A DNA stretch of 64,000 nt, from assembly GCA_947175015.1 (NCBI GenBank), contig CAMWLE010000002.1:1-64000 (forward strand). Reading direction: 5' to 3'. Shown here one piece after another: positions 57,165-64,000 of this stretch. The translations under genes were made by a program, and so were the position numbers. Position 1 is the stretch's first letter; each line of letters opens with the position of its first letter. The notes under the pieces were generated by a model. That model was not told where the DNA came from. It saw nothing but the letters and a program-made list of their open reading frames with translations, and ran no database searches. Source of the DNA: an uncultured bacterium. GTDB lineage: Bacteria > Bacillota > Clostridia > Lachnospirales > Lachnospiraceae.

Positions 57165-59615
57165 ATGAGGGATAGACAGAATGATACGTTGATAATGCGT
57201 TCTCCGGCAGCCTGGCATAGAGATATGTACAGAGAGGCGGCGCCGGCAGGGAACGGGTTGATAGGAGTGCTGGTCTATGGCGGTATCAGTCAGGAGAGGA
57301 TTGCCGTCAACCATGCCAGGTTGTGGGAACAGGGCAGGCGGCAGGAATTGCCGGATGTGCACGAGACGCTTGCCCGGACCAGGGAAGCCATTGACAGAGG
57401 GGATTATTGGGGCGGGAACTGGTTTGGCGCCAATGCGCTGAAGGAACAGGGATATTCTCCCAGGTTGGGCAATCCGATTCCGGTGGGGGATTTGGTGCTT
57501 GAGATGGAAGGGCGGGAGATGTTCAAACATTACCGCCGGCTCATACACATGGAAACCGGGGAAGTGGAAGTGACCTGGCAGGAGGGAACCGCACATTTCA
57601 CCAGGAAGGTATTTGTGTCCAGAAAGCGGGATTTGGTATTCTGCCAAATTCATTCTGACGGAAAACCGTTTTCCTGTCAGGTGGGATTTCGCAGTCATGA
57701 AACCTGGGAGGATGACGCTAAGAAAAAGTGGGAAGCGCAGACACCGGAGAGCTTTGGAGAGGGGATGAACTTTGGTTTTCAGGCGCAGCATGAGGATGGG
57801 ACATGGTATGGGCTTCTGGGCGGTATCAGGACGGATGGCAATGGGGTGCAGCGTGAAGGAATCCTTCATGTGACGGGAGCCACTCATATGGTGATTGTCA
57901 TAAGGCCGGTGGTGTTTTCCGCGTATGCGCTGAAGCCTATGCTGCAGGAGGCATGGGAGGAAGCGCTGTTTGATTATGAGGCGCGCAGGGAAGAACATAT
58001 ACGGCTGCACAGGCCTCTCTATGAGAGCGCAGGCCTTTCCCTGGCCGAGAGCAAGGATACGGCCAATGAGGACCTGATTGCCCAGGCATATGAAGACGAG
58101 GCATCGGCAGAACTTCTGGAAAAGCAATGGAAGTTCGGCAGGTATTTGATGATCAGTGGTACCAGAGAGGATGGAATGCCGTTTTCTCTTTATGGGTTGT
58201 GGCATGGCAGATATAAGATGCCCTGGCCGCACAATATGGCAAATGAGAATGTGCAGATGATATATTGGCACACTTTGTCCGGCAATCTTGGGGACAGCAT
58301 GAAGACATTGATTCATTATTATGTGAGCAGAATGCCTCAGTTCCGGGAATGTGCCCGGAAGTTATTCGGGATGCCGGGAATCTATCTGCCGGCGGGGACG
58401 ACCCCGGAACATTGTTATCCAACGCAGATTGTTCCGGTCATTCTGAACTGGATCGGATGTGCGGGCTGGCTGTCGCAGATGTTTTACAGGTATTATCAAT
58501 ATACGGGGGATGAGGAACTGCTGCAGAAGGAAATTCTTCCTTTTATGTTGGAGGCAGGATTGTTTTATGAACACTATATTGTGCGGGATGAGAAGGGGAT
58601 GGTGCGGATTTACCCTTCTGTATCGCCGGAAAATACGCCGGGAAATCTGATTCCGAAGGAGCAGCCGGATATGGCGCATCCCTGTCCTTCTGTGGAAAAT
58701 GCAACCATGGATATTGCTATTTTGAAGGAACTGTTTACGAATCTTTTGGATGTGTCAGAGCAAACAGGATTGTATACGGAGAAACAGGAATTGTGGAAGG
58801 ATATTATCGAACATCTGCCGGCGTATGATGTGACGGCGGATGGTGATGTCAGGGAATGGCAGAAGGATGGATTGGAGCAAAGGTATCATCACAGGCATCT
58901 TTCTCATATTTATCCGCTGTTCCCGGGGACGGAGATCGTTCGGGGCAGGGAGGATGAACAGACGGTGAGGGCATTTGAGAAGGCGGTAGATAAGAGAATT
59001 CTCGGTGCGCAAACCGGTTGGTCCCTGTCTCATATGGCATGTATCTATGCAAGACTTCAGAGACCGGACAAGGTGTTGGAATGTCTGGACATTATGGATA
59101 AGGCATGTCTTCTTCGGAGTTTCTTTACTTTACATAATGACTGGCGCGGTATGGGGCTGACACTTGGAAAAGGGTCTTCTGCTCCTGTACAGTTGGATGC
59201 AGCCATGGGGATTGTGCAGGCATTGCAGGAATGTCTGTTGTTCGTGGATCAGAATTGTGTAAAGATTCTTCCGGCACTGCCGCAGCGGTTGGGTAAAGGG
59301 AGCTTATGGGATTTCCGGTTTATGACAGGTGTGATTTCCATGTGCTGGAATATGGAAGAGAAGCAGCTTCATGTTGAACTTCGTGCTCTGCGGCATACGG
59401 ATATTACTGTGATTCTGCCGTCCTGGGCAGAGCATGTGCGGTGTGTCAAGGGCAGTCCAAAGGATGCGGGAGGCTGTGAAGAGAAGAGCATGGAAATGAA
59501 GAGTGCTGCAGAAATGAAGAGTGCTGTGGAAATGAAGGGCGCTGCGGAAATGAAGAATGCTGTGAAAGTAAATATGGAAACAGACGAAATTATAACTATG
59601 ATAGCCGGCAGGTGA
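57165..59615 (+). CDS. GH95 family glycosidase (alpha-L-fucosidase / alpha-L-galactosidase)
   Basis: An 816-residue cytoplasmic enzyme. The N-terminal sandwich starts PAAWHRDMYREAAPAGNGLIGVLVYGGISQERIAVNHARLWEQG, typical of GH95. The (alpha/alpha)6 barrel shows WPHNMANENVQMIYWH (asparagine pair of the catalytic site), YPSVSPENTPG with the glutamate and RHLSHIYPLFPG. LDAAMGIVQALQE stands in place of the DANFG-type aspartate segment. GH95 removes alpha-1,2-fucose or alpha-L-galactose from glycans by inversion. fucI nearby favours fucose. AGAGGAAATAGGAAT precedes the ATG. The C terminus carries four 18-bp in-frame repeats encoding EMK(S/G/N)A(A/V) after the last fold element. Confidence 0.88.
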   Translation: MRDRQNDTLIMRSPAAWHRDMYREAAPAGNGLIGVLVYGGISQERIAVNHARLWEQGRRQELPDVHETLARTREAIDRGDYWGGNWFGANALKEQGYSPRLGNPIPVGDLVLEMEGREMFKHYRRLIHMETGEVEVTWQEGTAHFTRKVFVSRKRDLVFCQIHSDGKPFSCQVGFRSHETWEDDAKKKWEAQTPESFGEGMNFGFQAQHEDGTWYGLLGGIRTDGNGVQREGILHVTGATHMVIVIRPVVFSAYALKPMLQEAWEEALFDYEARREEHIRLHRPLYESAGLSLAESKDTANEDLIAQAYEDEASAELLEKQWKFGRYLMISGTREDGMPFSLYGLWHGRYKMPWPHNMANENVQMIYWHTLSGNLGDSMKTLIHYYVSRMPQFRECARKLFGMPGIYLPAGTTPEHCYPTQIVPVILNWIGCAGWLSQMFYRYYQYTGDEELLQKEILPFMLEAGLFYEHYIVRDEKGMVRIYPSVSPENTPGNLIPKEQPDMAHPCPSVENATMDIAILKELFTNLLDVSEQTGLYTEKQELWKDIIEHLPAYDVTADGDVREWQKDGLEQRYHHRHLSHIYPLFPGTEIVRGREDEQTVRAFEKAVDKRILGAQTGWSLSHMACIYARLQRPDKVLECLDIMDKACLLRSFFTLHNDWRGMGLTLGKGSSAPVQLDAAMGIVQALQECLLFVDQNCVKILPALPQRLGKGSLWDFRFMTGVISMCWNMEEKQLHVELRALRHTDITVILPSWAEHVRCVKGSPKDAGGCEEKSMEMKSAAEMKSAVEMKGAAEMKNAVKVNMETDEIITMIAGR
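59493..59564 (+). repeat. Four 18-bp in-frame repeats at the GH95 C terminus
   Basis: Units GAAATGAAGAGTGCTGCA, GAAATGAAGAGTGCTGTG, GAAATGAAGGGCGCTGCG and GAAATGAAGAATGCTGTG follow without gaps. They encode EMKSAA, EMKSAV, EMKGAA and EMKNAV, a helical, coiled-coil-like tail about 17 codons before the stop. Confidence 0.9.
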
Positions 59616-59670
59616 GTATGGTGATAGGAACATGACGGCAATGGGAAAATCAAGAAGGGAGCGTAAGAAA

Positions 59671-61758
59671 ATGGCAATAGACAGATATGCGTTAGTGTCG
59701 CGGCACAATCCGGTTTTGGAGGCGGTTGATGTGGATTCTCCGCTGACTGTGGGCAATGGGGAACTTGCTTTTACGGTGGATGTAACAGGGCTTCAGAGCC
59801 TTTATCAGGAATATTTGGATACCTGCCCTTTGTGTACCATGTCTCAATGGGGGTGGCATACGAAGCCGGTAAGCGGGGAGCGCTACGATTATACGTTAAA
59901 AGATTTGGTCATGACGGAATTTGATTATCACGGCAGAAAGGTGATCTATCCCAAGAATCCTAAGCCGGGCAATGAAGAGGTTTATGAGTGGCTGCGGAAG
60001 AATCCGCACAGGCTGAATCTGGCCAGAATCGGACTGGAATATGAGAATGAGGAAATCGGGGCGGACAGGCTTAGTGAAATACATCAGGAACTGGAATTAT
60101 ACAGTGGTATCATAAAGAGCAGATTCGTGTTGGAAGGAGAGGTATGTCAGGTAGAAACTGCCTGTGATAATGGGAATATGTCACAGGGGAGTTACAATAC
60201 CATAGGCGTGAAGGTGAAATCTTCTCTTCTCCAAAAAGGAGTGCTGTCTCTTGGGATGACATTTCCTTATGGTTCTCACCAAAAGAGTGCTTCTGACTTT
60301 GACAGTCCAGAGCTTCACAGTACGGAGATTCTGCGTCAAACCGGGAATTGTCTGGTGCTGAAGCGCACACTGGACAGAGATATTTACTATGTGACGATTT
60401 CCATGGGGAAAGGGGTACAGGCTCTGATTGGCCCGCAGACCAAAGTGGAGGGGCATAAGGTCAGCTTCAGGACAGAGGAGGAGATGTTGGAGCTGAGCAT
60501 CCGTTTTTCACTGGAAGTACCTGCCGAAACGGCACAGACCCTTTCCGCAGATGAGATACAGGAGCGCAGCCGCATATATTGGAAGGATTTTTGGGAACAG
60601 GGCGGAATCATACAGCTTCATAACAGTCCGGACCCCAGAGCGGAAGAGCTTGAGAGAAGAATTATTCTCTCCATGTACCTGCTGGCGGTAAATTCCTGTG
60701 GTTCCGCGCCGCCCCAGGAGACAGGACTCACATGCAATAGCTGGTACGGGAAAATGCACTTGGAGATGTACTTCTGGCACTGTGCATGGGCGCCTCTATG
60801 GGGACATACGGAATTGCTGGAGAGAAGTCTGCCCTGGTATCTGGAGCATTTGGATGCGGCAAGGGAGAATGCGGCAAGGAATGGCTATCAGGGCGCAAGG
60901 TGGCCTAAGATGATCGCTTTGGAAGGCATAGACAGCCCTTCTAAGGTTGCCCCCATGCTGCTCTGGCAGCAGCCCCATATTATCTTCATGCTGGAATTGT
61001 GTTATAGGGAGAATCACAGCGAGGAATTCCGCAGGAAGTACTGGCCTCTTGTGAAAGAGTCGGCAGACTTCATGGCGGATATTGCGGTATATAACGAAGA
61101 AAAGAAATGCTTTGAGCTGGTGGCGCCGGTGATTCCGGTACAGGAGTGTCACAGGCCGGAAGAGACATTGAATCCTGCATTTGAGGTGTCTTATTGGAGA
61201 TGTACGCTGGAAATTGCAGTGCGTTGGGGAAAGGAACTCGGAGAGGAATGGGATGCAAAATGGGAGGAAGTCGGAAGCCAAATGGCGTCTCTGACGGCAC
61301 AGGATGGTGTTTATCTGGCACATGAAGAATGTCCTGCCACCTATACGGTCTACAATCATGATCACCCGTCCATGCTGATGTCTTATGGGGTTTTGGCGGA
61401 TGAACGTCTGGAGCCGGAGATTATGAAAAATACTCTTGAGAAAGTGATTGATTGCTGGAATTATCCCTCTCTGTGGGGATGGGATTTCGCGGTCATGGCT
61501 ATGACTGCTACCAGGCTGAACACACCGGAACAGGCAATAGACATTCTGTTGAAGGATACCCCTAAGAATGATTATGTGGTGAGCGGCAATAATCGTCAGA
61601 AGCTTAGAAAGGATCTGCCTTTGTATCTGCCGGGCAATGGCTCTCTTCTGCTTGCGATTCCCATGATGGCGGAGGGATATGAAGGGTGTGACAGAACTTG
61701 TCCCGGATTCCCGGAAGGATGGATTGTAGAGGCGGAAGGGTTGCAGAAGTATATTTAA
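59671..61758 (+). CDS. GH65-like six-hairpin glycosidase, family uncertain
   Basis: A 695-residue cytoplasmic protein. An N-terminal beta-sandwich (residues 1-290, LTVGNGELAFTVDVTGLQSLYQEY) precedes an (alpha/alpha)6 barrel with SWYGKMHLEMYFWHCAWAPLWGHTELLERSLPWY, YQGARWPKM, VAPVIPVQECHRPEETLNPAFEVSYWRCTLEIA and NYPSLWGWDFAVMAMTATRL. The layout resembles GH65 and related families, and the glutamate in VQE is a candidate general acid. Proteins like this appear in rhamnogalacturonan and rhamnose loci, but I cannot assign a numbered family with confidence. The ATG used has GGGAG about ten bases upstream; the ORF track starts 13 codons earlier. The substrate is probably an oligosaccharide from the same pectin fraction. 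Confidence 0.65.
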   Translation: MAIDRYALVSRHNPVLEAVDVDSPLTVGNGELAFTVDVTGLQSLYQEYLDTCPLCTMSQWGWHTKPVSGERYDYTLKDLVMTEFDYHGRKVIYPKNPKPGNEEVYEWLRKNPHRLNLARIGLEYENEEIGADRLSEIHQELELYSGIIKSRFVLEGEVCQVETACDNGNMSQGSYNTIGVKVKSSLLQKGVLSLGMTFPYGSHQKSASDFDSPELHSTEILRQTGNCLVLKRTLDRDIYYVTISMGKGVQALIGPQTKVEGHKVSFRTEEEMLELSIRFSLEVPAETAQTLSADEIQERSRIYWKDFWEQGGIIQLHNSPDPRAEELERRIILSMYLLAVNSCGSAPPQETGLTCNSWYGKMHLEMYFWHCAWAPLWGHTELLERSLPWYLEHLDAARENAARNGYQGARWPKMIALEGIDSPSKVAPMLLWQQPHIIFMLELCYRENHSEEFRRKYWPLVKESADFMADIAVYNEEKKCFELVAPVIPVQECHRPEETLNPAFEVSYWRCTLEIAVRWGKELGEEWDAKWEEVGSQMASLTAQDGVYLAHEECPATYTVYNHDHPSMLMSYGVLADERLEPEIMKNTLEKVIDCWNYPSLWGWDFAVMAMTATRLNTPEQAIDILLKDTPKNDYVVSGNNRQKLRKDLPLYLPGNGSLLLAIPMMAEGYEGCDRTCPGFPEGWIVEAEGLQKYI

Positions 61759-61840
61759 AAGTATGTGATAAAGCGGAAATTCCGAAAAAGCAATTCGTGC
61801 AATGTTGGAAGCAATATATACCATTGCGGAGACTGTGAGA

Positions 61841-61892
61841 AATGATAAAATTTATATTAAAGATTGATGAGTAACTTATCATTTTGCATAAA
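61841..61892 (+). promoter_or_regulatory. Candidate promoter and inverted repeat before solute-binding gene
   Basis: AATGATAA at 61841 and TTATCATT at 61876 are perfect eight-base inverted arms. TTGATG at 61864 and CATAAA at 61887 are 17 bases apart and overlap the right arm. The match is moderate and could mark separate control of the transport genes. Confidence 0.35.
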
Positions 61893-61933
61893 ACGGTTGT
61901 AGCAGAGACGAAAAGTTTGGGAGAAAGTGCTAA

Positions 61934-64000
61934 ATGAAAAAAACAGGGTTATTAGAAAAGTGGAGTAATTTGAAAAAATGGCAGAAAGCTGCAGCGATAG
62001 TAGTGTGCGTTGTGATTGTTGTGGCATTGCTTTCCATGTTTGGCGGCGAAGAAAGTCAGAGAATGTCAGGCGTGTCTTTTGAGGCGAAGGATACTTATGA
62101 TGACGATAGGTATGTAAGTTATATCAGCCGGTACAAGGAGGCAGGTTATCATGGCGCCGTGATCGAAGTGGATCTGACGAAGGATCTTGTGGCTGGAGAA
62201 GGCGAGAATGCTGTGATACAGGAGTATGAGGGCCGCAAGGCACTTCTTACTTCTGATGAAGGTTCTGTCACATGGAACGTGGAGGTGAAGCAGGCCGGTC
62301 TGTATACCATTGCACTTGACTATTATACTGCCGAAGGATATGGCGGTAATATAGAGAGGAATCTCTATATAGATGGGGTGTATCCTTTTGAAGAAGCAGA
62401 GGGTGTGGAATTCACCAGAGTATATGTGGATGCGGTGGAAAATCCCAGCGGAATGCTCAACCGTCCTGATCAGGAAGAACGATTCAGATGGGTTTCCGCC
62501 TATGTAACGGATTCCATGGGGTATTATACACCTGCATTGAGCTTCTATTTTACGGAAGGTAAGCATACCATAACCCTTGAATCTGTGAAGGAGCCTATGG
62601 CAATTGCTGCCATAACACTTACATCAGAAGATGTGGCGCCGGCATCCTATGCGGATACACTGGCAGCAACCCGTGAGGCCGGAGCGCAGGATGTATCAGG
62701 GGCGTTGGAGAATGGTATCTGTGTGATTCAGGCAGAGAATACCTATGAGAAAAGCTCCCCTACATTATATGCCAAGGCAGATACTTCATCTACGAAGAAT
62801 CAACCCTACAGTTATACACAGAAGCTGCTGAATACTGTGGGCGGAACTCCCTGGCAGTATGCCAATCAGTGGATTAGCTGGGAATTTGAAGTGCCCCAGA
62901 GCGGTTATTATAATATCGGTGTTCGGGCAATGCAGAACTTTTCACAGGGACTTTACTGCAATCGTTCTGTTTACATAGACGGTGAGCTTCCTTTTGAAGA
63001 AGCCGGCAATGTTCATTTCTACCTAAGCGATGACTGGCAGACATTTTCCTTTGGAGAGGATGGCGGAGAGGAACCCTGGCGTTTCTATCTGGAGGCAGGC
63101 ACTCATACCATCACTTTAAAAAATACCATGGGAGATATGGTGAATATGCTTACGGAAGCAGATTCCATTCTTGAGAGCTTATCGGCGATTAACTTGGAAC
63201 TGTTGGCTATTTTGAGTATTTCGCCCGATACGGACAGGGATTATCAGATTGCATTGTATCTGCCGGATACGCTGAAGGAGTTGAAGGAGGATGAAGCTCG
63301 TCTCCAGAGCATCTGTGATGCTATGATGGCAATGACAGGGGAGCGCGGTTCTCTGACCTCTCAATTGGAGCAGTTGATTGGTATTGTACATAAAATGTAT
63401 ACCAAGCCGAATCAGATTGCAAGCAATTACAGTCGTTACAGGGATTTGGTGGGAGGCTTCGGCGAGTGGATCAACAATGCCAGAATGCAGCCGTTGCTGT
63501 TGGATTATCTCTATGTGGCAGAAGTTGGCACCGAAATAAAATCAACCAATGATACCATCTTTCATGTGCTGGCATCTCAGGTGATGGGTTTTATTACTTC
63601 ATTTACAGATGATTACAGTGTGCTTTCTACTGTGGATGAGGATGCGGAAAATTCCATTACCGTGTGGATTGGTTCCGGCCTGACAGGTGGACGTGACCAG
63701 GCCATGGCGCTGAACCAGATGATTGTGGATGGATTTACCAAGGAGACCGGAATCAGTGTGAATCTGCAATTGGTTCCTGCCTCCACTTTGAAGAACGCAG
63801 TATTTGCAGGGCGCGGGCCTGACCTGGCATTGCAGGTGGATCAGGTGGAACCGGTTGATTTCGCTGTCCGTGGAGCCGCATATGATTTGACGCAGTTTGA
63901 GGATTTTGAGGAAGTGGCAAAGCGTTTCCCGGAGAGCGCAGTGGACCCTTTTGAATATAATGGCGGTATTTATGCTATGCCGGAGACCATGTCTTTCCCA
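61934..64000 (+). CDS. Large extracellular solute-binding protein, 3'-truncated by window
   Basis: This gene is missing from the ORF track because it runs off the right edge with 689 codons open. The ATG follows GGGAG by about nine bases. The product starts with a basic stretch and one membrane segment (AAAIVVCVVIVVALLSMF) with no lipobox cysteine, so it is membrane-tethered rather than a lipoprotein. Two related beta-sandwich domains follow (about 50-235 and 250-400), each with a YIDG.xPFEEA motif and ending in HTITL, like carbohydrate-binding modules. A helical linker leads to a family 1 solute-binding domain from about residue 574 (ITVWIGSGLTGGRDQAMALNQMIVDGFTKETGISV, GRGPDLALQ). It would deliver oligosaccharides to ABC permeases outside the window. 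Confidence 0.82.
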   Translation, partial: MKKTGLLEKWSNLKKWQKAAAIVVCVVIVVALLSMFGGEESQRMSGVSFEAKDTYDDDRYVSYISRYKEAGYHGAVIEVDLTKDLVAGEGENAVIQEYEGRKALLTSDEGSVTWNVEVKQAGLYTIALDYYTAEGYGGNIERNLYIDGVYPFEEAEGVEFTRVYVDAVENPSGMLNRPDQEERFRWVSAYVTDSMGYYTPALSFYFTEGKHTITLESVKEPMAIAAITLTSEDVAPASYADTLAATREAGAQDVSGALENGICVIQAENTYEKSSPTLYAKADTSSTKNQPYSYTQKLLNTVGGTPWQYANQWISWEFEVPQSGYYNIGVRAMQNFSQGLYCNRSVYIDGELPFEEAGNVHFYLSDDWQTFSFGEDGGEEPWRFYLEAGTHTITLKNTMGDMVNMLTEADSILESLSAINLELLAILSISPDTDRDYQIALYLPDTLKELKEDEARLQSICDAMMAMTGERGSLTSQLEQLIGIVHKMYTKPNQIASNYSRYRDLVGGFGEWINNARMQPLLLDYLYVAEVGTEIKSTNDTIFHVLASQVMGFITSFTDDYSVLSTVDEDAENSITVWIGSGLTGGRDQAMALNQMIVDGFTKETGISVNLQLVPASTLKNAVFAGRGPDLALQVDQVEPVDFAVRGAAYDLTQFEDFEEVAKRFPESAVDPFEYNGGIYAMPETMSFP

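Noticed and set aside
57123-58316. 397-codon minus-strand ORF opposite the GH95 gene
   Set aside because: Long only because of codon bias in the GH95 gene; no ribosome binding site and no recognisable motif.
60796-61824. 342-codon minus-strand ORF opposite the six-hairpin enzyme gene
   Set aside because: Shadow frame with unnatural composition; the plus-strand gene is well supported by its operon context and motifs.
1-64000. tRNA, rRNA, insertion sequences, prophage or attachment sites
   Set aside because: I looked for T-loop type sequences, transposase motifs and terminal inverted repeats on both strands by eye and found none. A tRNAscan or ISfinder search would be decisive.

Overview
The window reads as the chromosome of a Gram-positive, low-to-moderate GC gut anaerobe of the Clostridia, most likely a Lachnospiraceae member. 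Support: AGGAGG-type ribosome binding sites throughout, Firmicutes-type families (MecA adaptor, LCP protein, DUF2975/XRE pair, T-box leader on thrS, UgtP-like glycolipid transferase) and an intracellular plant-polysaccharide pathway of the gut Firmicutes style. No tRNA, rRNA, CRISPR array, transposase or phage gene was seen. Nothing was searched or aligned: family names rest on motifs read from the translations, and genus is not claimed.

Layout. 1-1.2 kb: a 5'-cut gene, then a minus-strand nucleotidyltransferase with a coupled small ORF. 1.4-7.4 kb: truA (with an overlapping upstream ORF), a P-loop uridine-kinase-like protein, a membrane protein, a hybrid sensor kinase and a divergent signal peptidase II. 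7.5-14.1 kb: carbamate kinase, GH42 beta-galactosidase, aroA and a GH4 enzyme with the CHEV motif of alpha-galacturonidases. 14.3-16 kb: a small protein with an NSSSSSF amino terminus beside a radical SAM/SPASM enzyme. 16-26 kb: a GT39-like membrane protein, phosphoglucomutase and an envelope polysaccharide cluster (three GT2 enzymes, a priming glycosyltransferase, an LCP attachment protein), ending at glmS. 28-36.7 kb: HtrA protease, a NAGPA-type glycosidase, an anchored unknown, a large pectin-lyase-like protein, a ZIP transporter and a histidine phosphatase. 36.8-38.9 kb: a DUF2975/XRE module and mecA. 39.2-41 kb: an AT-richer orphan P-loop protein. 41-45.3 kb: a glycolipid/polyprenyl-sugar module. 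45.3-48.7 kb: an ABC-2 exporter on the minus strand behind a leader that looks like a ribosome-controlled attenuator. 48.8-50.9 kb: thrS with T-box. 51.2-64 kb: a rhamnogalacturonan/fucose catabolic locus (fucose isomerase, PL4 lyase, GH105, AraC regulator, GH95, a GH65-like six-hairpin enzyme, and a large solute-binding protein that runs off the right edge and is absent from the ORF track).

How the parts fit. The right-hand locus looks like an import-then-digest pathway. Extracellular oligosaccharides would be caught by the membrane-tethered binding protein and imported by permeases outside the window. They would then be cut inside the cell by PL4, GH105, GH95 and the six-hairpin enzyme, none of which has a visible signal peptide. 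The CHEV GH4 enzyme, GH42 and the beta-helix protein at 32.1 kb may contribute although they lie elsewhere. The 18-26 kb and 41-45 kb blocks supply activated sugars, sugar transfer, flipping and wall attachment for envelope polymers.

The most unusual signals are: (1) many short tandem repeats, several in frame inside enzymes, with periods of 11, 15, 17, 18, 24, 33 and 105 bp; (2) a leader peptide plus terminator in front of the ABC exporter; (3) the radical SAM enzyme with a CX7CX6C cluster motif and its NSSSSSF neighbour; (4) the orphan P-loop protein; (5) short upstream ORFs overlapping the start codons of truA and the phosphoglucomutase gene.
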